A DNA stretch of 64,000 bases from Omphalotus guepiniiformis (lineage: Eukaryota; Basidiomycota; Agaricomycetes; Agaricales; Omphalotaceae): NCBI GenBank assembly GCA_028554645.1, contig JAQOOI010000069.1:434001-498000 (forward strand), read 5' to 3'. The notes beneath the pieces are model-generated. The model was given only the letters and a program-made list of their open reading frames with translations, was not told where the DNA came from and did not search any database. The translations under genes and the position numbers were made by a program. This document shows, piece by piece, positions 35,601 through 45,620 of the stretch (its first letter is position 1; each line of letters starts with the position of its first letter).

Positions 35601-37191
35601 ATTAAGACATGTCATGCCCATTACACCGGTAGAGCTGGTACGACCACGAACACGATTTCCTTCGATGTTGAAAAAATCGCCATGAAGTATGAAGAACCAT
35701 CGACCCTCGATGCCACGGTCTGCAATGAAAAGACTGCCATCGCCAGCTCTGAACTCGCGCACAAAACTTCCATCTGTGGCAAGTCGTTTTGTTTCAGGTG
35801 CGTCTGGATAGCGTGTGATGTGGTCACAGAATTGATCTCCAATTCTTTCGATGCCAGGAAGAGTAATGAAGCGCCCGAACCATTTGAAAAAAGGGTAATA
35901 TTCGAACGTCTTGATGGGTTTACTGTTCTCCAGTAATGATGCTCCACATGGAGCTTCGAGTTTTGTGGATCATTCGCAACATTCCTGAGGATACACGGGC
36001 TTCGCGGAGCGATCATGATATTTAGGTGGGTAGGTGGAACTGCATTGAGGGCACACTGCATACGGTATACCCACCACATCAAGATTGAGTTTATTTTCGA
36101 GAGTCTCAATTGACTCGGGTATGTCAGACAGTGCTTTTGCCTGGGTTAGATTGGGACCGCCATTTAGATGAGTCAAGGACAATCCAAACAATTTCAAGGC
36201 TTTGAGCATGAAACTCGCGCCTCGATTCCCAGCTCCTTCGAACAGGCGATTCACCAGTGCTAGGCAATATGCGATGAGAGTCGGTGTATGATAACTACTA
36301 GTCGGGGTGTCCAGAAATGCTTTGCCTACTACGGAGGTGGTGCTAAGAAATTTATTATAAGCAGACAAAAAATATGTAACTTACGATTGTCAATCTTGTA
36401 TGGAGTAATATCGGGATGATTTTGACGCCAGATCGCAACCGAACCTTCCAAGACCCCCAGAAGTTCCTTCGCTTGCTGCACAAGCTCTTGGGCTGAAGCT
36501 CGCTTGATCGGCCTCAAGCCGGCACGAACATGAGAGATAGTGCGCTCAATCTCAACTAGGGTAGACTGAATAGCTGTATCTCCCGCGTCCGAAGATAGCT
36601 CTGTTAGTCTCTGCTGCGATTTTTCCACCAGCTCCTTCAAACGGGCTGCACTCAGGACTGCTCTAGCCGTAGCCATATTCGTCTTCTTTGGGTCGCCGAA
36701 GGGGTGCCTATAACCGTCCCTGTCTGGCACCAGTCTCTCTTCCCATGAAAGTTCGTTGATGTGATCTCCACAATCTAACTTCTCAGCAAGGGCATCTGTA
36801 GCCTGGAATTTCAGTCAGCCTTGCCCTGCAGATGATCAACGTGTTAGGCCACGTAACCACGTACCACTTGTTTTGCCAGAGCTGTTGCTAGACCAGTGAA
36901 GACCGAAGACTCACTGAGGCGTGGAACCTCAGCAAGGTCCTTCGGTCTGTTCAGGAGCGCAGTAGCCATCATTCTTAATCCATGTTCAGATTGGTTATCC
37001 GTACCGCGAACAGTGGAAGAGCCTTCGTGTCGTTGAGAATCTTCTTGTGCGGCATCATCATGATAGAACTCTGACGTGGAGGATGAAGTTGATAAATTCA
37101 GAGACGCATTTGAAGATATAGAGCCTCGAGAATGATTTGAAGAGCTTGCCTTAAGCTTTCGAGTGAGTAAGTCCCGGTAGGCAGAAGACAT
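32610..37191 (-). CDS. Tnp2-type transposase (CACTA/En-Spm-like), one in-frame TGA
   Basis: A multi-exon transposase gene of the Tnp2 family. Exon 1 (37191-36865) is a Ser-rich leader. Exon 2 runs from 36802 with KLDCGDHINELSWEERL. Later exons carry the zinc-ribbon-like YAVCPQCSSTYPPK and CG pair, then the catalytic-type core: FFILHGDFFNIEGN, STGVMGMTCLNLP, and RLPYWKPSQQLLVDPMHTMYLN. The C-terminal part holds HHLGFHIYDFMESF and NWWCFPFENMIGKLQ, the DUF4218-like segment. Intron phases agree where checked. A TGA at 35972-35970 interrupts the frame after YPQECCE, although the frame continues open on both sides; this probably inactivates the copy. Enzymes of this type cut and paste DNA between terminal inverted repeats, but I could not find convincing ends. 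The final exon boundary near 32610 is uncertain. Confidence 0.75.
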
Positions 37192-37348
37192 AATGTATCC
37201 TTTCGTGCAATTTGATAAGCACAGAAGTCCGAATCTAAGCTTATGTAATTACGCCCAACGACTGGCCGTTCAAAAGACTGAGTATGGAAGATAGGAAGAT
37301 AGGAATTTCAACATGAACTATTCTACATCGTTACCATGACACCCTCTA

Positions 37349-39550
37349 TTAGAGCAAGATCAAAGCAGTCTCCTGATTAACAAGTGTCACACCAGACTCA
37401 TCCTGAGCCAAAGACGTAACGCCAGACTCATCCTGAGCCAATGATGTAACGCCAGACTCATCCTGAGCAAAGGATGTAACGCCAGACTCATCCTGAGCAA
37501 AGGATGTAACGCCAGACTCATCCTGAGCAGAGGATGTAACGCCAGACTCATCCTGAGCAAAGGATGTAACACCAGACTCATCCTGAGCAAAGGATGTAAC
37601 ACCAGACTCATCCTGAGCAAAGGATGTAACGCCAGACTCATCCTGAGCCAATGATGTAACGCCAGACACATCCTGAGCAAAGGATGCAACGCCAAACTCA
37701 TCCTGGGCAAAGGATGTACTCGCACTTTCTTCCTGAACTGCGTCGTCCTGCTGAGGTTGCATTTCTTCAAAAAGGGTAGCAAACTCTTCCTGAACAGCAA
37801 CGTGAACAGCACCGCTCTGCTGAAGTTGGATCTCTTCGTACAAGGTGTGACTGGTGGCAAACTCGTCCCGAGGTTTAATCAACTGGGGCTGTTTTACTAT
37901 ACACAAAGTCAGTGGATGTTACACAGACAACTATTCAGTGGAACTCACGTGAAACGATTAAGTTTGTTGTTGCGTTCGCAACATGGGTCCCCTCGGCCAT
38001 ACCCTGCTCTGTAAGATCGATGCCAAGCCAATGTGCATGGTGAGACCAGTTCTAGAAGCGCTGGATTTAGCAATAGATTCGCAAAACAAAATAAAATAAG
38101 ATGGTGTACGTGCCTCGGGTAAGTAGGACAGAGAGAGATGATGAAGGCTGTGAAGTGCGAGGGAAAAAACGAATAGACGGAGAAGGAATGTGGACAGCGA
38201 TATTTCAGGAATACACCTTCGCAAGAAAGCAAACCAGGACTTGCGGTGAGCTTTGCGGAAAATGATGATATCTGCTGCCTTTAAGAACGTGCTACCAGCA
38301 ATGGCAATCAAGTCGCAGTCCGGAAGTGTGCATGCCTAAAACAACTTATAATTAAATAATGCCATCTAAGTTTGCACCTGTGATGCTTACCACGACATGC
38401 TGAACCAGACCGCCTTTGGGATACTGAAGTTCTTGAACTTTCTTGCCGCTGATGGTGTCATATACAAAAGCAAAGCCACAGTCTGTCCCCCCAACAACAA
38501 TTTTACTCTGTTCCGCGAAAATCACATCCTTTGGAAAAAGGACGGCAGAAGTACTACCCTCATAGGTTTTAATGTGTTCTAGTGTACCGATTCGGAACAT
38601 CTGAAAGTCCTTTCCAGTGCAGGCGATGAAGCAGGCTCCTGTGGTATCTAGGCTTGTGTTGCCCCTATTCAACAGTTTGAGACTTCCTTTTTTAAGATTC
38701 TAGATTGAACACTCACATCCTATGCGGGCCAAAAGTCTTCCTCGATCGGACATCTCCTGTCTTATGACCTAGCTGCTGTCTGTCAAAGAATCAAAATGCG
38801 AGCTTTCAAGAATGAGAGGCAGAAAATTACTCACATCCCACCTCCGGTACTTGCAAAAGCGAAAACATCCCGCGTTCTGTTGCAGAAACAGACAGTTTGA
38901 GGTAAGAATCCCACTTCCAGAGTCGTTGTAAAGATGTTGATCATAACTCCGGACGCTGTCAACGTCCATACTCGCACAGACTGTCCTGCCGAGGCTACAA
39001 TGCGCCCAAGCTTGCCGTGAGGAATTTTTTGTTGATGTACATCAAGCGACATAACATATTCGTCAGGTTCTATCGGAGCCGCCCTACTCATAGGCTCAAA
39101 AGTCTAAAACAAACTGCAGTGAGAAAATTAAAACGAACATCAACATAAATGTTCAGACGCACCTTTTCTCCCTCGTTCCATACCCAAGCGATGATATCAC
39201 CGCGCAAAGAACCAAGAAGCAGAACGTGTCGATCCCAATACTCGAAGTACAACCAAGATGTAGTTGCAAACAAGTGCTTTGAGCTTTGTGGTGCATAAGG
39301 AAGTTGTGGCATCGACACAGACTGCTGGGTGGTCATGTCCCAAATCATAACACCGCTGTACCCTGTATACAGGTAGATTTAAGAACATGCCAAATGGGGG
39401 TGGCGGAAGAAACATACCGGTGGTGGCCAGAAAACGCGCATTGGCAGAGAATGTGAGAGATAGAACAGCATCACGATGACCTGTGAGTGTCGAAAAGTAT
39501 TTGTATGAGGAACTGAAGCCGATCATCGAGCTGAAATTGAGGTTGAACAT
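37349..39550 (-). CDS. WD40-repeat protein with membrane segment and repeat-rich tail
   Basis: A minus-strand gene of several exons encoding an agaric WD40 propeller family. Recognisable blades include YFSTLTGHRDAVLSLTFSAN, GVMIWDMTTQ, LGRIVASAGQSVRVWTL and AEQSKIVVGGTDCGFAFVYD. The block from the last blade (IAIAGSTFLKAADIIIFRK) runs into a basic stretch and one hydrophobic segment (FLLRLFVFSLALHSLHHL) that may cross a membrane. After further splicing, a tail with a possible N-glycosylation site (NATT) leads into eleven copies of the decapeptide SFAQDESGVT. WD40 propellers bind partner proteins; the partner here is unknown. The 5' end is uncertain (ATGs at 39550 and 39526 are both in frame), and the link between the propeller and the repeat tail depends on an inferred intron ending near 37901. 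Confidence 0.65.
37381..37716 (-). repeat. 30-bp minisatellite, about 11 copies, in coding frame
   Basis: The unit is 30 bp and encodes variants of SFAQDESGVT. Copies differ by a few bases, mostly F/L/S at the second residue. The length is a multiple of three, so copy number can vary without changing frame. Confidence 0.95.
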
Positions 39551-39840
39551 AACGGAACGAGAATCGGTAAAGTTGGCGGCGTATAGCAAAGAAATAGGGT
39601 GCAACTTGCAAATGAGGCATTGACCCATAGAACGCCCATACTTGTTGTTTAAATACAAAGCTTGGGACAAGGGCTAGTTAAAGCTTCAAAGGACACAGCC
39701 GGACTGACATGAGTCATCATTAATGTGTTGGTTTACACGTTTCCCTTCCACTTGCGGATATCTCCATATCGTGCCAAAAGTCTCTTTGTTACTTTGTCCA
39801 TTGACAGGTCCTTGATCGCTCCCTTCGGAACCAGATAAAC

Positions 39841-39950
39841 CACGACGTGCTATTACAGAGGGGTAGAATTCGCACGATTATAGAGGGTTGTGTTGAACCT
39901 GCAGTCTAAACACGATGTGCTATTACAGAGGGGTAGAATTCGCACGCCGC
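39841..39950 (+). promoter_or_regulatory. Promoter-like doublet upstream of the 40-kb gene
   Basis: Two copies, 70 bp apart, of CACGANGTGCTATTACAGAG followed by GGGTAGAATTCGCACG start at 39841 and 39911. The second lies 70 bases before the ATG at 39981. Related doublets precede the type-A RING genes at 44.4 and 56.1 kb. TATTACAG/TATTATAG may serve as a TATA element. Confidence 0.55.
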
Positions 39951-39980
39951 TCATCTCGGGTATTTTACTGATTTTACTCT

Positions 39981-41328
39981 ATGCCTTCTACGCCCTGTTA
40001 TCAGAAATCCTTTGTTTCAGGTCTTTTGACCACCCAGCCAGTTCTGAAATATACAATAAGGGTTGAGGAAGGCACATCTCCCCAGTTCATACCCAACGTT
40101 ACCGAGTCGCCGATCATGTCCAGGCTCTTTTCGAAATCTATTCATGGTCGTCCACTGACGCTTGATCATGTCGGAATGTATCCGTCGAGTATGACCTTCA
40201 CTACTCTCGATCAGCAGTTTCTTCCGCCCTCCTCCGGACCGCAATGTACTCCTAGAAATGACCGCAGGTTCTCTCCTTATTCCACATCTTCTCGTGGTTC
40301 TCGTCGTCCATTGCCAGATAGGAATGCACATAAACCCACCTCTCACTCGTCACGCTCGTCATCCCATCCCTCCAGCTATGAGAGTGATCTCGACTACGAT
40401 TCAGACATTGACGTAGCGGCGTCTTCCTTTCCATCGAGCACCTCATACCATCGCCCAAACCACATGCTCGCGTACGATAGCGATGAGAGTACGGAGCAGT
40501 TCATCTCGAACAACCATTTAGAAGGCAGCTTCTCAGACGACGAGGAGAATTTGGCTTTTCATGCAAATTCAGCGAAGGCCTGTCCTGCTGAGCCGTCCGT
40601 CGCCCATCCTGCTGAGCCGTCCGTCGCCCATCCTGCTGAGCCGTCCGTCGCCCATCCTGCTGAGCCGTCCGTCGCCCATCCTGCTGAGCCGTCCGTCGCC
40701 CATCCTGCTGAGCCGTCCGTCGCCCATCCTGCTAAGCCGTCCATCACCCATCCTGCTGACGGGGAGATGTTCGACGATTCCGATTCCGATTCCGATGCCG
40801 GAAAGATTACGAAGCCTGCTGGAGAGGTCGGAAGGCCGGGTCGTGGGGGCTATAACCTACGCACCGCCCTAAAATGGCCCGACGAGCGTTTCGACAAAGT
40901 CAAGGCAAGTCTTTTCGCTCCGTTCATTGCCCGTATACATTCGTGACGTTCGTTGTCCTTTGCAGAAGTTCATCAATAAGTTAGTCAGGGAAAAGCTCGA
41001 TTGCTCTGTCCCAATGAGTGAGCAACCCTTGAACAAACTCAACGATGTGCGTAACAAGGTGGGTGAACTTTCATGATTCCAAATTTCGTTCTCTCATCGA
41101 CGTAAATCGCAGGCTGCCGACAAGTTCAACTTCTTATCTGGTTATAAAGATCTCTGGGTCGTCGACGACTTCATTAAATGTCATGTGAGATATCGAAAGA
41201 CCGCCCTACGCAGGGAAGCGCTTGAGAAAGTGGCGACGGAGGCCACTAAGGCGGAACACAAAACGAGAAGCCATGTTGAGGGAGAGGGTACCAATGAAGG
41301 GAAGGATAAAGCACGAGTTCGACAGTAG
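39981..41328 (+). CDS. Hypothetical acidic/Ser-rich protein with octapeptide repeats
   Basis: Three exons join in frame (39981-40904, 40966-41058, 41113-41328) to give 410 residues. The first intron has a GC donor (AAGgcaagt), the second a normal GT donor. The N-terminal 190 residues are Ser/Pro/Asp-rich and probably disordered. Seven repeats of PAEPSVAH follow, then an acidic Asp/Ser run. The folded-looking part is at the C-terminus: GGYNLRTALKWPDERFDKVK, KFINKLVREKLD, and DKFNFLSGYKDLWVVDDFIKCHV. It ends in a charged Lys/Glu/Arg helix. I do not recognise a named family; similar C-terminal domains are seen in uncharacterised agaric proteins. It is preceded by the promoter-like doublet shared with RING genes, which suggests common expression. 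Confidence 0.7.
40584..40751 (+). repeat. 24-bp tandem repeat, 7 copies, in coding frame
   Basis: The unit CCTGCTGAGCCGTCCGTCGC plus four bases is repeated seven times almost without change; only the last copy differs. It encodes PAEPSVAH. The near identity indicates recent expansion. Confidence 0.95.
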
Positions 41329-41449
41329 TACCGTACGTACTATAAGCAGCCCTAGACGGAAATCCGAGCGAAATGTCCCAAAGTGACTGGATTTTTTTTG
41401 CCTTTGCTTAGACTCGACAACTAAAGGATACAGGAATTTGTGTGGTGTA

Positions 41450-41709
41450 TGATGGGTTATAGAGTGTCGCACTTCTGAGCACTCCCTCAAGGTCTTCCCA
41501 AAGCTGTATGACTTCACTGTCCAAAACGAACATGCCAGCAAGGGTGAGTTATACTCGAGAGTGATCGCTCGAGGTCTTCCCAAAGCTGTATTTATGACTT
41601 CACTGTCCAAAACGAACCAGCGAGGGTGAATTATTCTCGAGAGTGACTCGCTCCTAAGGGTTGGGGTCATGTTCGGACCGGGGACGGTATTTTGGGAACG
41701 TTGAGACAT
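41450..41709 (-). pseudogene. 5' fragment of the large agaric gene (copy of 60.1-60.45 kb)
   Basis: This stretch matches the first exon region of the gene at 57687-60446: the same start (MSQR), the same SESLSRI-HPRW segment and FVLDSEVI before a shared GAAGACCTTGAG end. An internal part is missing and the second half is duplicated (about 41496-41536 and 41567-41617). The body of the gene is absent. At the codon where the 60-kb copy has TGA, this copy has GGA. It is a truncated leftover of a block duplication. Confidence 0.75.
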
Positions 41710-42150
41710 TTTGCCAGTGTAGAGAACGAGCTAAGAGGTATATATAAGTGACCCCAGCGCGCTGTCAATGAGCCTCTAGTATCGCAATTGCGCTGCAGTG
41801 ACGGAGTGATTTCAACCGCAAAGAACGAACTCTGAGGTATAAACTCTGAGACGTTCAATGGGCGCACTCCGATTCTCCGGTATTGGAAGCTGCACAACTA
41901 GATGCACATTAGAAAGGTTATACGACATCAAGCTAGTCGCTTACCTGCGATTCGAAAGTGGTTGAGGGCGGTACAGAACACTGAGAATCTAAAATTGTTG
42001 ACTTGTGGATTTGTGGACGCATATATATATAGTTTGACTTCTCTGGGAAACTCGTTCCCACGTATGGCCACAGACCATTATCTTATCTTCAATTTTTGCG
42101 TTGGGCGCCACATAATTACATGATAATTTGAACCTTGATCCTCATCTGGC
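41710..42150. promoter_or_regulatory. Divergent promoter region, copy 1
   Basis: About 440 bases between the diverging starts of the large-gene fragment and the bZIP gene. The same sequence recurs at 60447-60957, nearly base for base apart from a 104-bp tandem duplication there and a short gap. It probably holds the promoters of both genes. Confidence 0.6.
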
Positions 42151-43237
42151 ATGGCAAAAGTTACCCCATCTCATTCACAAACCCGTTCTAGAGCTCCTAT
42201 GTCTGCTCGTCAAACTGCTTCTCCTTATCCTTCACCCTCGAGTCCCGGTCATAGTCATGTCAGTGCGGTTGCGCCATCACTTCGCACGACGACCCGCAAA
42301 GAGAGAAACAAAATTGCTTCGCAGAAGTGTCACGCTAGGAAAACCGCCAGACTCACTTACTTAGAAGATTGAGTGGCAGAGCTGGAGGAGGAAGTAAAAG
42401 TATTGTGCACCGCATTGGGTGCTGCTTCCAGGTCTACTACGCCTGCACCGACTGGATCACAGACTCGAGCCTCAAGCTTCAGCTCCAGTGCTCAGCCTAC
42501 TGCATCGTCATCCGGTTCCTCCTCGGGTGCTGCTTCCAGGTCTACTACACCCGCACCGACTGGATCACAGACTCGAGCCTTAAGCTTCAGCTCCAGTGCT
42601 CAGCCTACTGCATCGTCATCCAGTTCCCCCTCCAAGTCTTTGTCTCTGGAACCGGTGCCATCTCCATCTCCAGCATCCTTATCTTCGACTCTATCCACCG
42701 ATACGCTACTGAAATCTGAACAGTCACTCGATCCAGTCCAGTTGAAGCGTGAGAATGAGGAACTCAAAGCTTGTATGAGGACTTTTGAGAGGGAATGGAA
42801 TGCTGCTATAAGCGCGCTGGCTATTAGCGCGCTGGGTATTCACGCTGTTCCTCCCCCCACCTCTTCCAGTGCCGAAGAGGCACCATCGGACGCAAGGTCA
42901 AGCTTGCAACCTTCGAAAGTGTCTTCTCGGTCTTCTTCAGCTACACCGACTTCTACCGCTTCATCATCACAATCGCAACCTCTGTGTTCGCTGGCTGCCC
43001 TGCTAGCTGCTGCTAGGCAGCTCCCCCCTGTGTGATTCCTCTTAGCCATGTTCTCTTCTTGCTCTTCTCGTTCAGGATCCCTTGAATGCCCTTGAGCCCG
43101 TAATATCTGCCTCATTTTCATCCTACTGGGAGACGCCGGTGGATCGGGAAGCCGGCTTTGACGAGAACACTGAGCATGAAACAACGTTGGGCAGCTTGGC
43201 ATTATTCTCGACAATCTTGGTTTGGTTTCCTTTCTAA
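42151..43237 (+). pseudogene. bZIP transcription factor with in-frame TGA
   Basis: Two exons (42151-43029 and 43076-43237; 46-base GT-AG intron) encode a basic leucine-zipper protein. The basic region reads RKERNKIASQKCHARK at residues 51-66, followed by TARLTYLED and, after a TGA at 42370-42372, VAELEEEVKVLCTAL, the start of the zipper. The invariant Arg of the N-x7-R signature is His here. A Ser/Thr-rich linker contains an internal duplication of GAASRSTTPAPTGSQTRA. A second helix (QLKRENEELKACMRTFEREW) and a hydrophobic end (LGSLALFSTILVWFPF) follow. The stop and the Arg-to-His change both suggest loss of DNA binding. Apart from them the frame is intact, so decay is recent. Confidence 0.75.
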
Positions 43238-43244
43238 ACAAGCC

Positions 43245-43370
43245 TTCATGCTTTCAGCTAGCGCGCGCGCGCACCTCAACAACATCTACTGCGACCGGAT
43301 CGAGGCTGGAGGGGTTATAACCCACCATCGTCTCCGTATACAGCCGACAAGAAGATCAGGCTAGGTGGCT
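43245..43370 (+). pseudogene. Short fragment matching the ERB1-like region of the second block
   Basis: Directly after the bZIP gene, TTCAGCTAGC followed by CGACCGGATCGAGGCTGGAG matches two places about 1.2 kb apart in the other block (near 61400 and 62610). The ERB1-like sequence between them has been deleted here. Confidence 0.6.
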
Positions 43371-43488
43371 CAATGCAGGAGGTGCAACAGATGCAAGAGG
43401 ACCGGGCAATATGTTCAGTGCGCTTGTTCATTAGGTACCTTGTACAGCGAAGTGGAACACAATACAGGAAAAGGTCTATGTAGAGAAA

Positions 43489-44167
43489 TTACAAACTGTT
43501 GAGATACTCCTGACGAATCTCAGCTTTCTGCTGGTTCATGAACACCGGTGGCCAACTCATTTTGGGACAATTGTCTGGTTTTGCCTCGCCCATTTCTGCG
43601 CCCAGCAACTCGACGGCATCTCGAATAGTATACGAGAATGAGGGCTCACTTGCATGCATAATGGTGCACTCCGGGCAGTCCATGGTATTCACGGACATAG
43701 TTCCCCACCTCACCATGTGCCGCCTAGCCAATGTCTTCAAACAAGAGTAGCAGGCGACATGCCCACACGATTGTCTAAAAAGGGAGGGGAATTAGTCAAA
43801 CTTCGGTATGTAGAGAAGAGAGCGTACATACACGCACGGTACCCAGAGTAGCTCATGGCAATAATGACAGGAGAGAATTCTAACACGTTCATCGAGATAG
43901 GAGCGTGCTATTGCGTGTTTTTCTCGGAGGTCTTTGAGGACCTTCACGTGCCGCTCCTTCGTCTCCTTCATCTCTCGCTCGTGTAGGGCGTTCAGCCGCC
44001 TCTCCAACTTTTCGAGCTCCTATTCAGAATGGTGACGAGTGACATTCAAAAAATCAAACTGAAGAACGTACACTGGGTGCCTTCCTGTTAAGAACAGGGC
44101 TTTTGTTCAAGTCGAAGAATAGATCAGGGACTGGAATATTCCTCTCTGTGACATATTTGCGGGTCAT
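43489..44167 (-). CDS. RING-finger protein, type A, copy 1
   Basis: Three exons join in frame (44167-44072, 44019-43832, 43774-43489), giving 189 residues. The order is a short conserved N-terminus (ERNIPVPDLFFDLNKSP), a coiled coil (RRLNALHEREMKETKERHV), a C3HC4-like RING starting CHYCHELLWVPC and continuing QSCGHVACYSC, a CPEC pair, and a conserved tail (RDAVELLGAEM, then CPKMSWPPVF). RING domains usually act as E3 ubiquitin ligases; the substrate is unknown. Compared with copy 2 (56452-57211), about 45 bases are missing near the start. The original ATG (MPKVIAPSK) now runs into a stop, and the next ATG at 44167 would give a shortened protein. A promoter-like doublet lies upstream. It forms a head-to-head pair with the type-B gene. 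Confidence 0.75.
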
Positions 44168-44388
44168 GGCTTGGAGGGCGCGATTACCTTTGGCATGACA
44201 GAGTGGACGAGTGACAGAGTAGGACGAATAGAGTAGGACGAGGAAGTAGGCGTCGCGTCGCGTCAACTTTTTCAAAGGGGCCGGGACAGGACCATTCAAG
44301 ACGACCACGTGTCGGCAGCGTGCTCAAGGATACTATTACTAGATCGTTCTTTCCTCAGGCAATTTGAACCCAGCGCGACGTGGGATCT

Positions 44389-44443
44389 CTACCCTCTATA
44401 ATAGCACTTCGTGGCCGTCTAATTCTACGGATAGCACATCGTG
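44389..44443 (-). promoter_or_regulatory. Promoter-like doublet upstream of RING type A, copy 1
   Basis: On the minus strand, CACGATGTGCTAT is followed about 30 bases later by CACGAAGTGCTATTATAGAG, then GGTAGAGATCCCACG. It points toward the type-A RING gene. The pair matches the doublets at 39.84 and 56.08 kb, but with tighter spacing. Confidence 0.5.
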
Positions 44444-44864
44444 TTCGTCTAATTCTGGAGAATGGATCAAGAACCCTGTCAAGGGCAAAGAGGAACTTAC
44501 ACGGTCACAGTTTGTGCATGCACATGACTCTTTTCGTCAATGAATTATGAATGGGCAATGAATGGGCAATGAACGGCGCGCGTGTTTTGGATATCCATCA
44601 CGTAGATTGGATTCAGGCGCACTGGCACCCGCAATACACGAAACAAAGACAAAAAACGAATATATTCACCCGAGAAAATGGTTCCGGGTATGTGATAAGT
44701 CTCCTTTTAGATCAATTGTATATGATAAGTCCTTCCTTCCAGATGTGGGCATTCAACGTCAACGTCAATGTCAACAGCCACGTGCTTCCTGGTCATGTTG
44801 TGAAATGTGATACTGGTGGTCAATTTCATTTTCAGTATGCGGTGTCTGTATTCACGCGTCAAGT

Positions 44865-44888
44865 AGCTGAAAGAGATTTCTTTCAGCT
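44865..44888. promoter_or_regulatory. Palindrome upstream of RING type B, copy 1
   Basis: AGCTGAAAGAGATTTCTTTC followed by AGCT is an inverted repeat of 24 bases with a single central mismatch. A close relative lies at the matching place upstream of type-B copy 2 (55756-55779). It could be a protein-binding site. Confidence 0.5.
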
Positions 44889-44889
44889 A

Positions 44890-45620
44890 AATTGTGCCCT
44901 TGCCACCCCGGGGTTATCTTCTCGATGCGAAACGCGACAATTTGCCATCGACAACCACATCGCGGTTCCAGACCTCTTCTTCGACCTCAACACTAACCCT
45001 TTACTACAGAAAAAAGTCCCTTCTGTAAGGTTACTTTGTTACATTGTCTCGTAGATAACGCTCGTCTTTCACTGATAGGTGCTCGAGAAACTAGAGAAAC
45101 GCTACCAGGCGAGCCTTCGGTCAACGAAGGATGAATATGATAGAATTGTTGAAAACATCGAAGACGCATGTTTCAAGTGCTTTGACCAACTCGAAGTCGC
45201 ATACATACAGATGGAAGAGGAGCGCATGGAACGCTTCTCCGAATGAACCAGAGGTTTGCGATGTAATTACTGCTATGAACTTTTATGGGTACCTCTGGTG
45301 TATGTTCTTTTGTTTTTTTTTTGCGATTTGCATTTTGGCTCATGCCACCTCTCGTTAGACAGACATGTGGGCACACTGCGTGCTATGATTGCCTGAAGAA
45401 GATGGCGAAGACGCACATGAACAAGTGGGGGGTCGAGACTCCAGAAGACATGTCATGTCCGGAGTGCAACCGTGTGCACAATGGGAAACCTGTGCTGTCG
45501 TATACTGTGCGGGATGCTGTGGAACAGCTAAGTAGCCTCAGAGGCAAATGAATTGATGCCGGATGATCTTCCCGCTATGGTCTGGCCACTGGTTTTCACG
45601 CCAGAGGAGGAGGTCTCACT
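44890..45620 (+). pseudogene. RING-finger protein, type B, copy 1 (decayed)
   Basis: The same exon structure as type-B copy 2: exon 1 ends at 45024, exon 2 is 45079-45299 (221 bases, equal to copy 2), exon 3 starts at 45359. It reads DNHIAVPDLFFDLNTNPL, a coiled coil, a RING beginning CNYCYELLWVPL, QTCGHTACYDC and CPEC. Three defects are visible. The first codons of the gene are missing. A TGA at 45244-45246 sits just before the RING, where copy 2 has a sense codon. A small insertion near 45530-45550 shifts the frame after VEQLS. The tail (DDLPAMVWPLVFTPEEE) survives in the new frame. No functional product is expected. Confidence 0.75.

Noticed and set aside
30200..37350. CACTA-type terminal inverted repeats around the Tnp2 gene
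   Set aside because: I scanned the flanks by eye and found no convincing matching pair, so no element boundaries are given.
37381..37716. CRISPR-like array
   Set aside because: The 30-bp units are directly adjacent without spacers and encode a peptide repeat; this is a coding minisatellite in a eukaryote.
40559..40872. Long repetitive open frames on other frames and the opposite strand at the 24-bp repeat
   Set aside because: A 24-bp unit keeps every frame open. Only the plus-strand frame with matching downstream exons is supported.
41206..41430. Minus-strand open frame continuing left of the large-gene fragment
   Set aside because: It overlaps the last exon of the plus-strand acidic protein and shows no match to the 60-kb gene.
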